NCBI GenBank assembly: GCA_032027145.1
Contig: JAVSMP010000001.1
Span: 2,919,116 to 2,983,115, forward strand
Source of the DNA: Ignavibacterium sp.
Lineage (GTDB): Bacteria; Bacteroidota; Ignavibacteria; Ignavibacteriales; Ignavibacteriaceae
Direction: 5' to 3'
Length of the DNA: 64,000 nt
The notes below the pieces were generated by a model. That model saw only the letters and a program-made list of their open reading frames with translations. It was not told the origin of the DNA and did not search any database. A program made the position numbers and the translations under genes. This document shows positions 20,348-31,003 of the stretch, piece by piece; the stretch's first letter is position 1, and each line of letters starts with the position of its first letter.

Positions 20348-20380
20348 CAAAAAATCCTCTCAAACATTGAGAGGATTTTA
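20348..20380 (-). terminator. Rho-independent terminator of the nuo operon
   Basis: A 10-bp stem (20354-20363 with 20367-20376, loop aca) is followed on the minus strand by a T-run. It sits 19 nt past the nuoF stop and closes the operon there. Confidence 0.85.
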
Positions 20381-20394
20381 TTTAATTCAATATG

Positions 20395-21717
20395 TTAATG
20401 CTTTATATCCGCAAGCGGATAAGCAGTATGTCTCATTGAATGAACTTTGTTGGCAACTGCAAGATCAACTTCTTTATTTACTCTTGCTTCAAAATAATCT
20501 CTGAATCTTGTAATCATAAATCTTACTGGCCAGGCTGCAGCTTCACCCAAAGCACAAATCGTATTTCCTTCAATCTGACTTGCAACTGTAACAAGTAAAT
20601 CAAGATCTGATATCGAACCTTTACCATCAACCATTCTTTGTTGAATTCTGTCAAGCCAGCCTGTTCCTTCGCGGCAAGGTGTACATTGTCCGCAGCTTTC
20701 GTGATGATAAAATTTAGAAATTCGTGAAAGTACTTTTACGAGATCTGTATCTTCATCCATTACCATTACTCCGCCAGTGCCGATAGCAGAGCCCGCAGCT
20801 TTAAGCGACTCAGCATCCATCTTTACGCCTTCAATTTGATCGCCTCTTAATGGCGGCATAGATGAACCACCGGGAATAACACAAAGAATTTTTTTATTTC
20901 CAGGAACTCCGCCGGCATAATTGTAAATTATATCAGTTAATAAAGTACCTGAAGGTAATTCATAAACACCAGGCTTATTAACGTGACCGCTAACTCCATA
21001 AAGAATTGTACCCGGATGTTTTGGTTCTCCAATTTTTGAAAACCACTCCCAGCCTTTATTGATAATTGGTGGAACATTTGTTATAGTCTCAACATTATTA
21101 ATTGTTGTAGGGCAGCCCCATAAACCATTTTGTGCGGGAAACGGCGGTTTTACTCTGGGATATCCTCTCTTTCCTTCAATAGATTCCATTAATGCGGATT
21201 CCTCACCACAGATATAAGCGCCGGCACCTTTATGAATATAAATATTACATAAGAATTCAGTACTGAATTTTTCTTTCATTGCTTCACCCACAAAGCCTGC
21301 AGCATAAGCATCATCAAGAGCTTTTTGAAGCAGCTTAATCCATTTATGATATTCTCCACGGATATAAATGTAAGCCGTTTTTGCACCAATTGCGTAACAG
21401 GTAATTAAAATACCTTCTATCAACTGATGAGGATTATATTCAAAAATCTGTCTGTCTTTAAAAGAGCCTGGTTCAGATTCATCGCCATTAACACAAAGAT
21501 ATTTAGGCTTACTGGTTGTCTTGGGCATGAAGCTCCATTTTAATCCTGCAGAAAAAGCTGCACCGCCTCTGCCTCGCAAACCGGATTTTTTAACCTGTTC
21601 AATAATATCATCAGTAGATTGTGAAAAAGCTTTTTGGGCAGCAGTGTATCCGCCATTCTGAACGTAAACACTAAGCAAGTGGATATCTTTTATATCGGGT
21701 AAAACTATTTTTTCCAT
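20395..21717 (-). CDS. nuoF: NADH-quinone oxidoreductase subunit F (NADH/FMN site)
   Basis: A 440-residue flavoprotein of the peripheral arm of complex I. GLRGRGGAAFSAGLKWSF forms the FMN/NADH-binding Gly-rich loop, and GAGAYICGEESALMES is the second nucleotide motif. The 4Fe-4S (N3) ligands are in ESCGQCTPCREG, with the fourth Cys in GNTICALGEA. It is the last gene before a strong terminator, so nuoG and the membrane-arm genes must be elsewhere. It starts 9 nt after nuoE. Confidence 0.95.
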   Translation of the reverse strand: MEKIVLPDIKDIHLLSVYVQNGGYTAAQKAFSQSTDDIIEQVKKSGLRGRGGAAFSAGLKWSFMPKTTSKPKYLCVNGDESEPGSFKDRQIFEYNPHQLIEGILITCYAIGAKTAYIYIRGEYHKWIKLLQKALDDAYAAGFVGEAMKEKFSTEFLCNIYIHKGAGAYICGEESALMESIEGKRGYPRVKPPFPAQNGLWGCPTTINNVETITNVPPIINKGWEWFSKIGEPKHPGTILYGVSGHVNKPGVYELPSGTLLTDIIYNYAGGVPGNKKILCVIPGGSSMPPLRGDQIEGVKMDAESLKAAGSAIGTGGVMVMDEDTDLVKVLSRISKFYHHESCGQCTPCREGTGWLDRIQQRMVDGKGSISDLDLLVTVASQIEGNTICALGEAAAWPVRFMITRFRDYFEARVNKEVDLAVANKVHSMRHTAYPLADIKH

Positions 21718-21726
21718 TTAATAAAA

Positions 21727-22200
21727 CTACTTTAAGGAATTGATGAGTTCTTCTACTTTATCTTTAGTAAGATTTTCAAAATAATCTTCATTAACAGCAA
21801 GCATTGGCGCAGTACCGCAGCTTCCCATACATTCAACTTCTTCAAGGGAGAATTTCTGGTCAGCGGTTACACCCATATGACCGACACCTAATTTATCTTT
21901 AACCTGGTTCCAAATTTCATAACCGCCGCGCAGCATACAGGAAACATTTGTACAGACTTGAATATGATATTTGCCCATCGGTTTTTGATGATACATTGTG
22001 TAAAATGTAACAACTCCTAAAACATCGTGCGGATGCATCTCTAAAATTCCAGCAACTTCATTTATAACCTCATTAGAGATATATCCATTTTGTTCCTGAG
22101 CGAGATATAATGCGAACATAACTGCAGGTCTTTTTACGGGATATTTGTTTATTTCCTGTTCAATTTTTTGAAAATTTTCGGGTGTAAATTTAAATTCCAT
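21727..22200 (-). CDS. nuoE: NADH-quinone oxidoreductase subunit E (2Fe-2S)
   Basis: A 157-residue thioredoxin-like ferredoxin subunit of complex I. The four 2Fe-2S ligands form two pairs: CTNVSC (C-x4-C) and CMGSC (C-x3-C) in VECMGSCGTAPML. The N-terminal helical domain (AVMFALYLAQEQNGYIS...VTFYTMYH) is complete. It is separated from nuoD by 2 nt and from nuoF by 9 nt. Confidence 0.95.
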   Translation of the reverse strand: MEFKFTPENFQKIEQEINKYPVKRPAVMFALYLAQEQNGYISNEVINEVAGILEMHPHDVLGVVTFYTMYHQKPMGKYHIQVCTNVSCMLRGGYEIWNQVKDKLGVGHMGVTADQKFSLEEVECMGSCGTAPMLAVNEDYFENLTKDKVEELINSLK

Positions 22201-22202
22201 AA

Positions 22203-23453
22203 TTATTTATCAGCCTCTCCCATTATTGGATCAATACTGCCAATTATTGCAACAACATCTGAAATCATACGACCTTTAACCAGGTGGGGTAAGGATTGAA
22301 TATGTATAAACGAGGGAGAACGGATTTTGCACTTCCAAGGATTACCTTTACCATCACTGACAAGATAAAAACCCAACTCGCCTTTTGAAGCTTCGATTGC
22401 ATGATATATTTCTCCTACAGGTGGATTTATTCCAAAATTGATAATCATAAAATCAAGAATCAATTCTTCCATTTTAGTATATACTTCATCTTTTTTAGGT
22501 AACACTCTTTTAGGAAGGTTTGCTTTTATTTCTCCTTCAGGCATTAGTTGCAAACACTGTCTTACAATTTTTGCACTTTCTCTAATCTCATCAGTTCGGA
22601 CAAAATAACGAGCTAAACAATCACCTTCTGTAAAAGTCGGAATTTTAAAATCAATTTTATCATATTGCAGGTATGGAACAGCTCTTCTCAGGTCAAATTC
22701 AACGCCAGTAGCACGCAGGTTAGGACCAGTATAACCATAACTTAATGCATCTTCTTTTGATATAACCCCAACTCCATCCAGTCTTTCAATAAAAATTCTG
22801 TTTGTATTTAACAGTTTTTCACACTCAATTAAATTGTTATCAATTCCTTCAAGAAACTTTTTAATTAATACAATAGCTTCGGGTTGTACATCATTAGCAA
22901 CACCGCCGATTCTTGTATAGCTATTTGTAAATCTGGCACCACAAACAATATCCCAGATATCCATTATCTTTTCACGCTCGCGAAAAGTCCACAGAAAAAC
23001 AGTAAGTGCACCAACATCCATTGCAAACGAGCCGATAGCAACAAGATGCGAAGCTATTCTTGCCAGCTCAGCAATAATCATCCGGATATATTGTGCACGG
23101 AGCGGAACTTCAACGCCAGCTAATTTTTCAACTGCCATTACCCAGGCAACATTATTTGCAGTTGGAGATATATAATCAAGTCTATCAGTATGCGGAATAA
23201 ATTCATGATAACTCATATTCTCAGCCATTTTTTCATAACCGCGATGCAGATAACCAACATCAGGGACACAACCAATTACTGTTTCGCCGTCAAGCTTTAA
23301 CAATAATCTTAAAACCCCATGAGTTGCCGGGTGCTGAGGTCCCATATTAAGAACCATTTCGTTTTCTAGAGCATCATCTATTGTTATATCAGAGTCTTCC
23401 AGAAGTTTCTGAATAATCTTTGGTTGAATCTCGTCTTTAGTAAGTCTATCCAT
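22203..23453 (-). CDS. nuoD: NADH-quinone oxidoreductase subunit D (49-kDa)
   Basis: A 416-residue subunit that forms the quinone pocket with NuoB. MGPQHPATHGVLRLLLKLDGE with the conserved His pair lies near the N-terminus, followed by DVGYLHRGYEKMAE and YTRIGGVANDV. The C-terminal KIRSPSFIHIQSL and DVVAIIGSIDPIMGEADK blocks are complete. It is a stand-alone D subunit, not the NuoCD fusion of enterobacteria; nuoC is a separate gene 5 nt upstream. Confidence 0.96.
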   Translation of the reverse strand: MDRLTKDEIQPKIIQKLLEDSDITIDDALENEMVLNMGPQHPATHGVLRLLLKLDGETVIGCVPDVGYLHRGYEKMAENMSYHEFIPHTDRLDYISPTANNVAWVMAVEKLAGVEVPLRAQYIRMIIAELARIASHLVAIGSFAMDVGALTVFLWTFREREKIMDIWDIVCGARFTNSYTRIGGVANDVQPEAIVLIKKFLEGIDNNLIECEKLLNTNRIFIERLDGVGVISKEDALSYGYTGPNLRATGVEFDLRRAVPYLQYDKIDFKIPTFTEGDCLARYFVRTDEIRESAKIVRQCLQLMPEGEIKANLPKRVLPKKDEVYTKMEELILDFMIINFGINPPVGEIYHAIEASKGELGFYLVSDGKGNPWKCKIRSPSFIHIQSLPHLVKGRMISDVVAIIGSIDPIMGEADK

Positions 23454-23458
23454 AAATT

Positions 23459-23947
23459 TTATTTTTTTGGTAGTGATAATGATCCGGGGATTCCCATCAA
23501 GGGAAATTCTTTTCTTAAGGGATAATATTCAAAATCCTCTGGCATATAAATTCTACGCATATCAGGGTGATTATTAAATTTAATGCCATACATATCATAG
23601 CATTCTCTTTCCTGCCAGTTTGAAGTTCTCCAGACTGATGAAACACTATCAATATTACAATCATTTTCTTCCACATCACATTTTAACACGAGCCTGAAAT
23701 TGTGCTTAAGTGTAAAAATATGATAAACAACTGTAAATCTTTTTTTTCTTTTCGCCCAGTCAACCGCTGTTATATCTTCACATAATAGAAATTCAAGTTC
23801 AGAATCTTCTTTAAGAAGTTTACATACGGGATGAATAAATTTTTTATCCAGTTTGATGTTGAATTCATTTATATATTCTGAGAATTCAAAACCAGCATCA
23901 GGAAAATGCTCATTAAGTTTTTGAATAATTATTTCTTTTAATTCCAT
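23459..23947 (-). CDS. nuoC: NADH-quinone oxidoreductase subunit C (30-kDa)
   Basis: A 162-residue peripheral-arm subunit. The family signature is present in WQERECYDMYGIKFNNHP followed by RRIYMPEDFEYYPLRKEFP. The N-terminal domain is weakly conserved, as is normal. It is 2 nt from nuoB and 5 nt from nuoD, consistent with one polycistronic message. Confidence 0.94.
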   Translation of the reverse strand: MELKEIIIQKLNEHFPDAGFEFSEYINEFNIKLDKKFIHPVCKLLKEDSELEFLLCEDITAVDWAKRKKRFTVVYHIFTLKHNFRLVLKCDVEENDCNIDSVSSVWRTSNWQERECYDMYGIKFNNHPDMRRIYMPEDFEYYPLRKEFPLMGIPGSLSLPKK

Positions 23948-23949
23948 AA

Positions 23950-24471
23950 TCAGTTATTCTGAATTACATTTAAGTCAAGTCGTTTAACATTCTGAAAATC
24001 TCTTGCTCTGGTATTGCCGATTTTATTTTGTATATGAATCAGAGCATTTAACAGATTATCTGGTCTTGGCGGGCATCCGGCTACATATACATCAACAGGT
24101 AAAAACTGATCAATGCCCTGAACAACCGAATACGAACGGTACATCCCACCAGTAGAAGTACAAGCACCCATTGCAATAACCCATTTCGGATCAGGCATTT
24201 GATCATAAATTTTCCTGACAACGTGAGACATTTTGTAAGTTACTGTTCCAGCTACAATCATAAGATCGCATTGTCTTGGTGAAAACCGCATAACTTCAGA
24301 ACCAAATCTTGCAATATCATATCTGGGATCAGCTGCTGCCATCATTTCAATAGCACAGCAGGAAATACCCATTGGCATCGGATACACAGAATTTTTTCTT
24401 GCCCAATTAATTATTGCTTCAAGCTGAGTTACAAAAAATCCATCTCCACTTAATTTTGCTTCTAATCCCAT
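23950..24471 (-). CDS. nuoB: NADH-quinone oxidoreductase subunit B (cluster N2)
   Basis: A 173-residue subunit holding the terminal 4Fe-4S cluster N2 next to the quinone site. The tandem cysteines are in GISCCAIEM, a further ligand in [10 protein letters not shown] and the last in [12 protein letters not shown]. It overlaps the end of nuoA by 10 nt, which suggests translational coupling. Confidence 0.96.
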   Translation of the reverse strand: MGLEAKLSGDGFFVTQLEAIINWARKNSVYPMPMGISCCAIEMMAAADPRYDIARFGSEVMRFSPRQCDLMIVAGTVTYKMSHVVRKIYDQMPDPKWVIAMGACTSTGGMYRSYSVVQGIDQFLPVDVYVAGCPPRPDNLLNALIHIQNKIGNTRARDFQNVKRLDLNVIQNN

Positions 24472-24839
24472 TTAAAACCACCTTTTTTGTAAACATATAA
24501 ATATCCAAGCTCAAGAACAATTAAAAAAACTATCATTGCATAGAAGACAGAAATGCCTAATGTTCCATATAATTTTTTGAATTGAACAGCCCAGGGATAT
24601 ACAAAGATCACTTCGAGATCAAAAATAATGAACAACATACCAACAAGGTAATATTTTATTGAAACCCTCTCTTTTGTTGTTCCAACAGGTTTCATTCCGC
24701 TTTCGTAAGTTGAACTTTTTTCTTTGTTAGGTCTTTGAGGTCCAAAAATTACTGAGGTCATTACTGTTACAATTGCAAATACTGCCCCGATTGCAAGCAC
24801 TATAAATATAGGTATGTAATATTCAATCATAATTAACAT
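24462..24839 (-). CDS. nuoA: NADH-quinone oxidoreductase subunit A
   Basis: A 125-residue membrane subunit with three transmembrane helices (about residues 7-30, 66-88 and 94-117). The conserved loop [33 protein letters not shown] is recognisable in parts ([17 protein letters not shown]). It is the first gene of nuoABCDEF. Met4 is an alternative start. The operon promoter should lie in the 171-nt divergent gap shared with the outer-membrane barrel gene. Confidence 0.94.
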   Translation of the reverse strand: MLIMIEYYIPIFIVLAIGAVFAIVTVMTSVIFGPQRPNKEKSSTYESGMKPVGTTKERVSIKYYLVGMLFIIFDLEVIFVYPWAVQFKKLYGTLGISVFYAMIVFLIVLELGYLYVYKKGGFKWD

Positions 24840-25010
24840 CTAAAAATTGTTGCGAAATTTATTCAAAAAATGCAAGATTGTCAATTTAAACCGATGGATA
24901 ATAATTTATTTTGAATCAATTATAAAATAAAGATGATTAGAGGCAAATGGTAAATGATTTTTTTTAATCATATAATTGCAAAAAGATTTTATAATTAACT
25001 AATTATTTTC

Positions 25011-26948
25011 TTGAAAAAAGTAAATCAGAAAAAAAACAAAATTCAGGCGGCTGTCATTAAGATATTTCTGATTTTATTTTTTTTATCATCCGAATTATTA
25101 TCACAGACGCGTGTTGATAGTCTTGAATACCTTGGAAGATTTTTTAACCAGAATCTTCTAAACAGTATTTTTGATAAACAACTGAATACCTTTCACTTAG
25201 TTAATCAGCTGCAGCTCGTTAAAGATTATAATGATTTGATAATTAGATTGAATGAGAATTTCAACTCTACTTTTATCCGAAGCGATTCAAAAAATACACG
25301 TGATGAGCAAACGTTTAACTTAACTGCAAAATATAAAATTAATAAAAATATTTTTTTAGGGATTAACGCCAATAGCTCACTTCTTTCGGACAATCGTTCT
25401 CTTGGAATAAATGAGTCTGCTGTTAACAGTGCATCCTTTTTCAGCGACTGGGAAGTAATGCCATATCTTCGGTTAAATCCATTCGGCGGATACTCATCAA
25501 ACAGACAAATTGGAATTACTGATAATGGATTTTTGTATGGACTAGAAGGATTGTTAAATAACCTTTCTTTCTCTGACCTGTTAATTAACTCTTATTTCAG
25601 ATATAAAAATGAAGATGTGCTGCCTAGAAGAAATCTGATAAGATATTTTGCTCTATCGGTAAATAATTCTTTTGAAAAAGGTATTGCAAATAATATAAGG
25701 ACTTATTATTCACAGACCCGAAAAGATTTTTATTTTAACGCTGATCCGATCACTTCATCAGAATTTAATATCAGCAAAAATATTCAAAGCCGTACAGAAA
25801 CATCATATCAGCTTTTTGACCGTTTATCTTACGATGAATTTTTGGATCTCTTTTCACTTGATCTTGTCGGCGGTATCAATTGGAGAAGCATAGATCGTGA
25901 TATAAAATATAAAACTGCAGAGCTTCAAACGAATTCTTTATATGACACAAAAATTGATGAAATAAAACTTGAGTTCGCCGCTATTGCCAGATATAATTCA
26001 AGAATTTTTAATGGTTCTATAAGATTGAATATAGATGAACGGGATGAGAAGCATTCAGTTAAAAGATTTGAAAGTATATCGGAACAATTATTTGAGCAGA
26101 AAACAGAATTAGAAGAGCAGAAAAACAATAACTCTAACAGAGTTACTATTGCTTTAAATGGTGACCTGAAAATATCACAGGAAGATTTTTTAACCTTTTC
26201 TCTTTATCAAAGTAAGCTTGTTTATGATACTAAAAGCATCTTAAATGATGATGACAGAGATGAGCTTCTTTCAATAATCAGGCTGCGATATCTGAGAAAT
26301 CTTAACTCATATTTTAGTGTATTTATCAACACTGAATATACTTCATCTCATACAGTGTATATCTTCGCCAGTCGTAGTTCCAACAATAAAAAAAACCGGA
26401 TTTTAAGATTACGAACGGGCGGAGATTATATCGGGAAAAATTTCAGTTCGTTTAACAGTTTTGAAGTCTCCGCAAATTATACAGTTTATGATTTTGAAGA
26501 CATAACGTCTAATTATCAGAGTTATTCATTCAGACAGTTTACTGCTATTGATTCAACAACAATCGATCTAACTGAAAAGCTAAAACTTTTTACTTTTGCT
26601 TATCTTAAACTTTCGGAAGTCGGTGATTTTAGCTGGAATTCATTTTCAACCAAACCAACCAGAATATTAAAAGAAATTTATTTTGAACCGCGTTTTATCC
26701 TCAATTATTTACGCTCCAACTTTTCGATTGGATTAAGATTATTTATTTTGGACACATACTCATATAAGATTGCTGAAAAACAATTAGAATCTGAATATTT
26801 AAGTATTGGACCAATTGCAGCAATTGACATTTATGTCTGGAATAGAATTAATCTGATTATAAAAGGTTATTATGAGTTTATTACCAATACTAATGTACCT
26901 GATAAAGAACAGGCAAGTTTAATTATGCAGGTAAATTGGAAATTTTAG
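25011..26948 (+). CDS. Outer-membrane beta-barrel protein of unknown function
   Basis: A 645-residue protein that I do not recognise. The N-terminus is a signal peptide (lysine-rich, then IKIFLILFFLSSELLSQ). The body is made of alternating aromatic/polar strands separated by Asn/Asp/Ser-rich turns, and it ends in QVNWKF with a terminal Phe, the usual barrel C-terminus. The only start that preserves the signal peptide is a TTG at 25011: an in-frame TAA lies at 24996-24998, and the first in-frame ATG is far inside. No Shine-Dalgarno is visible. It is followed after 49 nt by the RsbW-like kinase gene. Confidence 0.72.
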   Translation: MKKVNQKKNKIQAAVIKIFLILFFLSSELLSQTRVDSLEYLGRFFNQNLLNSIFDKQLNTFHLVNQLQLVKDYNDLIIRLNENFNSTFIRSDSKNTRDEQTFNLTAKYKINKNIFLGINANSSLLSDNRSLGINESAVNSASFFSDWEVMPYLRLNPFGGYSSNRQIGITDNGFLYGLEGLLNNLSFSDLLINSYFRYKNEDVLPRRNLIRYFALSVNNSFEKGIANNIRTYYSQTRKDFYFNADPITSSEFNISKNIQSRTETSYQLFDRLSYDEFLDLFSLDLVGGINWRSIDRDIKYKTAELQTNSLYDTKIDEIKLEFAAIARYNSRIFNGSIRLNIDERDEKHSVKRFESISEQLFEQKTELEEQKNNNSNRVTIALNGDLKISQEDFLTFSLYQSKLVYDTKSILNDDDRDELLSIIRLRYLRNLNSYFSVFINTEYTSSHTVYIFASRSSNNKKNRILRLRTGGDYIGKNFSSFNSFEVSANYTVYDFEDITSNYQSYSFRQFTAIDSTTIDLTEKLKLFTFAYLKLSEVGDFSWNSFSTKPTRILKEIYFEPRFILNYLRSNFSIGLRLFILDTYSYKIAEKQLESEYLSIGPIAAIDIYVWNRINLIIKGYYEFITNTNVPDKEQASLIMQVNWKF

Positions 26949-26997
26949 TGTAAACAAATATATTCACGATAAATAAATAAAATACTTTTTAATCAAC

Positions 26998-27408
26998 TTG
27001 ACTGAACCAAAATATTATTTAGAGATTGAAAGTACTCCAAACAACTTGATTACAGTTGAAGAGTTTGTTAACTACTTTTCTGTTGAATTAGGTTTAGATC
27101 AGGAGAAGATTAACGGTTTGCTCTTATCCGTTACAGAAGCCACTACAAATGCAATTATCCATGGTAATAAAAACAATAAACTAAAATTAGTCCGGATTTC
27201 GGTTTTTGTTGAGAACTCGACTTTAACAATAATAATTAAAGATGAAGGAAAGGGCTTTAATCCTTTAATAGTACCCGATCCCACTGATCCTGAAAATCTA
27301 TTAAAAGATTCCGGACGAGGATTGTATCTGATGCGTGTTTATATGGATGGATTAACATACAATCAAACACCCACAGGCACAGAAACTATTCTTACTCTAA
27401 AGATTTGA
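26998..27408 (+). CDS. RsbW/SpoIIAB-like serine kinase (HATPase_c), anti-sigma type
   Basis: A 136-residue single GHKL ATPase domain. The N box is SVTEATTNAIIHGN (Glu47, Asn51), the G1 box IKDEGKGFNP (Asp82), and the G2 box DSGRGLYLM (about 104-112). The short length without a histidine-kinase dimer domain is typical of anti-sigma serine kinases that phosphorylate STAS proteins. The start is again TTG, with an in-frame TAA at 26974-26976 upstream and no ATG before the domain. No sigma or STAS gene is adjacent; the two STAS proteins of this window are the obvious candidate partners, which is inference. Confidence 0.88.
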   Translation: MTEPKYYLEIESTPNNLITVEEFVNYFSVELGLDQEKINGLLLSVTEATTNAIIHGNKNNKLKLVRISVFVENSTLTIIIKDEGKGFNPLIVPDPTDPENLLKDSGRGLYLMRVYMDGLTYNQTPTGTETILTLKI

Positions 27409-27608
27409 CTCTTCCACTTTTCTTCAAACATTGGATTAGAGAAACAATTTGAAAATTTCTAATTTCATTATTCCTTGATCCAAGTACTCTTTGTTACTTA
27501 TTCAACAAACCTAATTACTCAACAATCATACAAAGCTCTTTGCATCTGCTTTCCTACTTTTCTATTTTTAATTAAACTTTAAATAAATTTTTACTAGGAG
27601 TAATTAAA

Positions 27609-28574
27609 ATGGCACGTAAAAAAATCGCTTTAATCGGAGGCGGACAAATTGGTGGTGTTCTGGCACAGCTTATAGCACTGAGACAGCTTGGTGATGTTGT
27701 TATGTTTGATATAGTTGAAGACTTACCACAAGGGAAAACTCTTGATATAGCTGAAGCAGCACGTGTAGATGGTTTTGATGGAAAAGTTACGGGTACGAAT
27801 GATTATAAAGATATTGAAGGATCTGATCTTGTTATAATTACTGCCGGTTTACCTCGCAAACCCGGGATGAGCCGTGATGATTTGCTTGTAACTAATGCAA
27901 AGATAATGCAAATAGTTGCAGAGAATGTAAAAAAGTTTGCTCCCAATTCTACTGTCATAATCATTTCAAATCCGCTTGATGCAATGGTAACTTTATTTAA
28001 GAAAATTACCGGCTTTCCTGAAAACAGGGTTATGGGTCAGGCTGGAGTTTTAGATTCATCACGTTTTTCTACTTTTATCGCATGGGAACTTGGAGTTTCT
28101 GTTAAAGATGTTAATGCAATGGTTCTTGGCGGTCATGGTGATACAATGGTTCCGATTATCAGATATGCAAATGTAAATGGTATTCCTGTTATGGAATTGT
28201 TAGAGAAGAAGTATAATGATAAAGCAAAAGCTGCCGAAGTTATGAAAGCAATGGTTGAAAGAACTAAAGCTGCCGGCGGTGAAGTTGTTAAATTATTAAA
28301 AACAGGTTCTGCTTTTTACTCACCAGCTTCATCTGCAATTGCAATGGCAGAAGCAATTATATATGATGAAAAACGTGTTCTTCCTGTTTGTGCATTATTA
28401 AAAGGTGAATTTGGTGTCAACGGCTATTATGTTGGCGTGCCAGCTGTACTTGGTGCAAATGGAGTTGAAAAAGTTGTTGAGTTTGAACTTAATGCAGAAG
28501 AGCAAGCTTTACTCGATAACTCAGTAAAAGCAGTTAAAGAACTTGTTGCAGATATGGAAAGATTGGGTTTTTAA
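27609..28574 (+). CDS. mdh: Malate dehydrogenase
   Basis: A 321-residue LDH-like NAD-dependent malate dehydrogenase of the TCA cycle. The Gly-rich motif [11 protein letters not shown] lies at 6-16 and the mobile-loop arginines Arg83 and Arg89 are in [13 protein letters not shown]. Arg152 and the catalytic His176 (GGHGDTMVP) are present. Arg rather than Gln at position 83 fits malate rather than lactate. A good Shine-Dalgarno, AGGAG, lies 8 nt before the ATG. No terminator is evident downstream. Confidence 0.95.
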   Translation: MARKKIALIGGGQIGGVLAQLIALRQLGDVVMFDIVEDLPQGKTLDIAEAARVDGFDGKVTGTNDYKDIEGSDLVIITAGLPRKPGMSRDDLLVTNAKIMQIVAENVKKFAPNSTVIIISNPLDAMVTLFKKITGFPENRVMGQAGVLDSSRFSTFIAWELGVSVKDVNAMVLGGHGDTMVPIIRYANVNGIPVMELLEKKYNDKAKAAEVMKAMVERTKAAGGEVVKLLKTGSAFYSPASSAIAMAEAIIYDEKRVLPVCALLKGEFGVNGYYVGVPAVLGANGVEKVVEFELNAEEQALLDNSVKAVKELVADMERLGF

Positions 28575-28683
28575 TTATTGCAACGCCGAAATCATTTTCT
28601 GCGAAATAAAACCAAAATAACTGATACACTTTCATTATAAGTTAATATCTTTTTATAGTACTTAATAATAAGTTAAGAATCAG

Positions 28684-28767
28684 TGCCCGGAACAGGACTT
28701 GAACCTGCACTGGCTTGCGTCAACTAGCTCCTGAAGCTAGCGTGTCTACCAATTCCACCATCCGGGC
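28684..28767 (-). tRNA. tRNA-Leu (anticodon CAG)
   Basis: A class II tRNA with long variable arm. The acceptor stem GCCCGGA pairs with TCCGGGC and the discriminator is A (28684). The anticodon stem CTAGC/GCTAG encloses TTCAGGA, giving anticodon CAG at 28731-28733. The T arm GCAGG-TTCAAGT-CCTGT is intact. CCA is not encoded. Confidence 0.95.
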
Positions 28768-28904
28768 AGTTCCAATTTCGATGAACAATAAGAATTATTT
28801 TTTAATTCTGTTTCATTAAATATCAGAATTTTTAATCATTATTTAAAAGAGTATTATTGATTAATTTCACTGATTCAATATTTCCAATAATTACTTTTAC
28901 TACT

Positions 28905-29213
28905 TTATTTCTGAATGCTTCCAATTGCAGAGCGCTCTATCTTAACTTTTACATTCGGTGCAATTTCTATTAAAACTGTTTTTTCTTCAATCCCAACTAT
29001 TGTAGCATGAACACCGCCGCTTGTAATTATCTTATCGCCTTTTTCAATATTTGATAAAAGTTTATCTCTTTCCTTTGCTCTTTTCTGCTGCGGTCTGATA
29101 ATCATAAAATAAAATATAGCGAAGATAGCACCAAACATAATTACAGTGCTGATTAAACTTCCGCCGCCTCCATCTCCACCTTGCGGCGGAGCCATTGCTA
29201 AAAATATATCCAA
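28905..29213 (-). CDS. yajC: Preprotein translocase subunit YajC
   Basis: A 102-residue inner-membrane accessory of SecDF. One transmembrane helix (about residues 18-38) is followed by the signature MIIRPQQKRAKERDKLLSNI and a small beta domain (GDKIITSGGVHATIVGI). The N-terminus has an unusual Gly-rich run (GGDGGGGS) before the helix. It lies 18 nt downstream of tgt, the common tgt-yajC arrangement. Confidence 0.92.
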   Translation of the reverse strand: MDIFLAMAPPQGGDGGGGSLISTVIMFGAIFAIFYFMIIRPQQKRAKERDKLLSNIEKGDKIITSGGVHATIVGIEEKTVLIEIAPNVKVKIERSAIGSIQK

Positions 29214-29231
29214 TTTACTCTCCTTTAAATT

Positions 29232-30395
<1,164 letters not shown>

Positions 30396-30452
30396 TTAAC
30401 TTATTAATACTTTCTATCCCAATAGATTTTAATAAGTTATTTTTCACATTTA

Positions 30453-30499
30453 CCGGATTTTTCTTGTCTTTGGATCTTTGCCGTAGAAGAAAAATACGG
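30453..30499. repeat. Inverted repeat in the tgt/DCC gap
   Basis: Arms at 30453-30465 and 30487-30499 pair at 12 of 13 positions around a 21-nt loop. It lies about 90 nt past the stop of the DCC gene (minus strand), with no clean T-run, so a terminator role is weak. The surrounding sequence looks more GC-rich than ordinary spacers here and could be a dispersed repeat. Confidence 0.45.
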
Positions 30500-30589
30500 G
30501 ATTATACTGCTTGGGTACTAATTTTCGCAGTGGGTCTTTCGCTCAAACTCAAACTATAATAAGGTGAGAAGTAATAATAATAATATAAA

Positions 30590-30994
30590 CTAAAGAAATT
30601 TAGCTTTTTCTTCTTCAGATGGAATCCTACAAACATCTTTTTTACCAAATATTCTGTACCGATTATTAGCTATTAAACTATAAATCCAATCAGTAAAAGA
30701 TTCAGGAAGATATTTGAATAACAAAATTATTTTTAGCCATCCACTTATATCTTTTGCAATTTCAAAAACAGCTGAAGATTTTTTATAAGTTTTATCGTTC
30801 CTGATTAAAATGAATGAATCAAAATCATTTGCTGGCAGATTTAGTTTTTTAAGCAGTTCAATTCCCTTTTCCGATTGAAGTGCTGTAAACTTGAATTGAT
30901 TCTTTTTATCACGATCAATTATAAAGTTAACCCAATAATTACAGAAGTTACAAACCCCATCGAAAAGAATTATTGAATTATTTTCCTGGTTCAT
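30590..30994 (-). CDS. DCC-family (DUF393) thiol-oxidoreductase-like protein
   Basis: A 134-residue thioredoxin-fold protein. The family signature ILFDGVCNFCNYWVNFIIDRD lies at residues 8-28 and includes the CxxC pair, followed by FTALQSEKGIELL. Members are predicted thiol-disulfide oxidoreductases, but their substrates are unknown. It is 9 nt downstream of the lipoprotein gene and is probably last in the thyA-folA-mutL-mutase-UbiA transcript. Confidence 0.85.
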   Translation of the reverse strand: MNQENNSIILFDGVCNFCNYWVNFIIDRDKKNQFKFTALQSEKGIELLKKLNLPANDFDSFILIRNDKTYKKSSAVFEIAKDISGWLKIILLFKYLPESFTDWIYSLIANNRYRIFGKKDVCRIPSEEEKAKFL

Positions 30995-31003
30995 TTATAA
31001 TAA

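Larger units (their letters stand above)
19712..20394. other. Intergenic region between gap and nuoF
   Basis: These 683 nt hold the upstream region of gap, the nuoF terminator (20354-20376), a hairpin at 19775-19793 and a short tandem repeat at 20189-20220. No ORF longer than about 32 codons with coding character and no RNA gene was seen. Confidence 0.6.
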
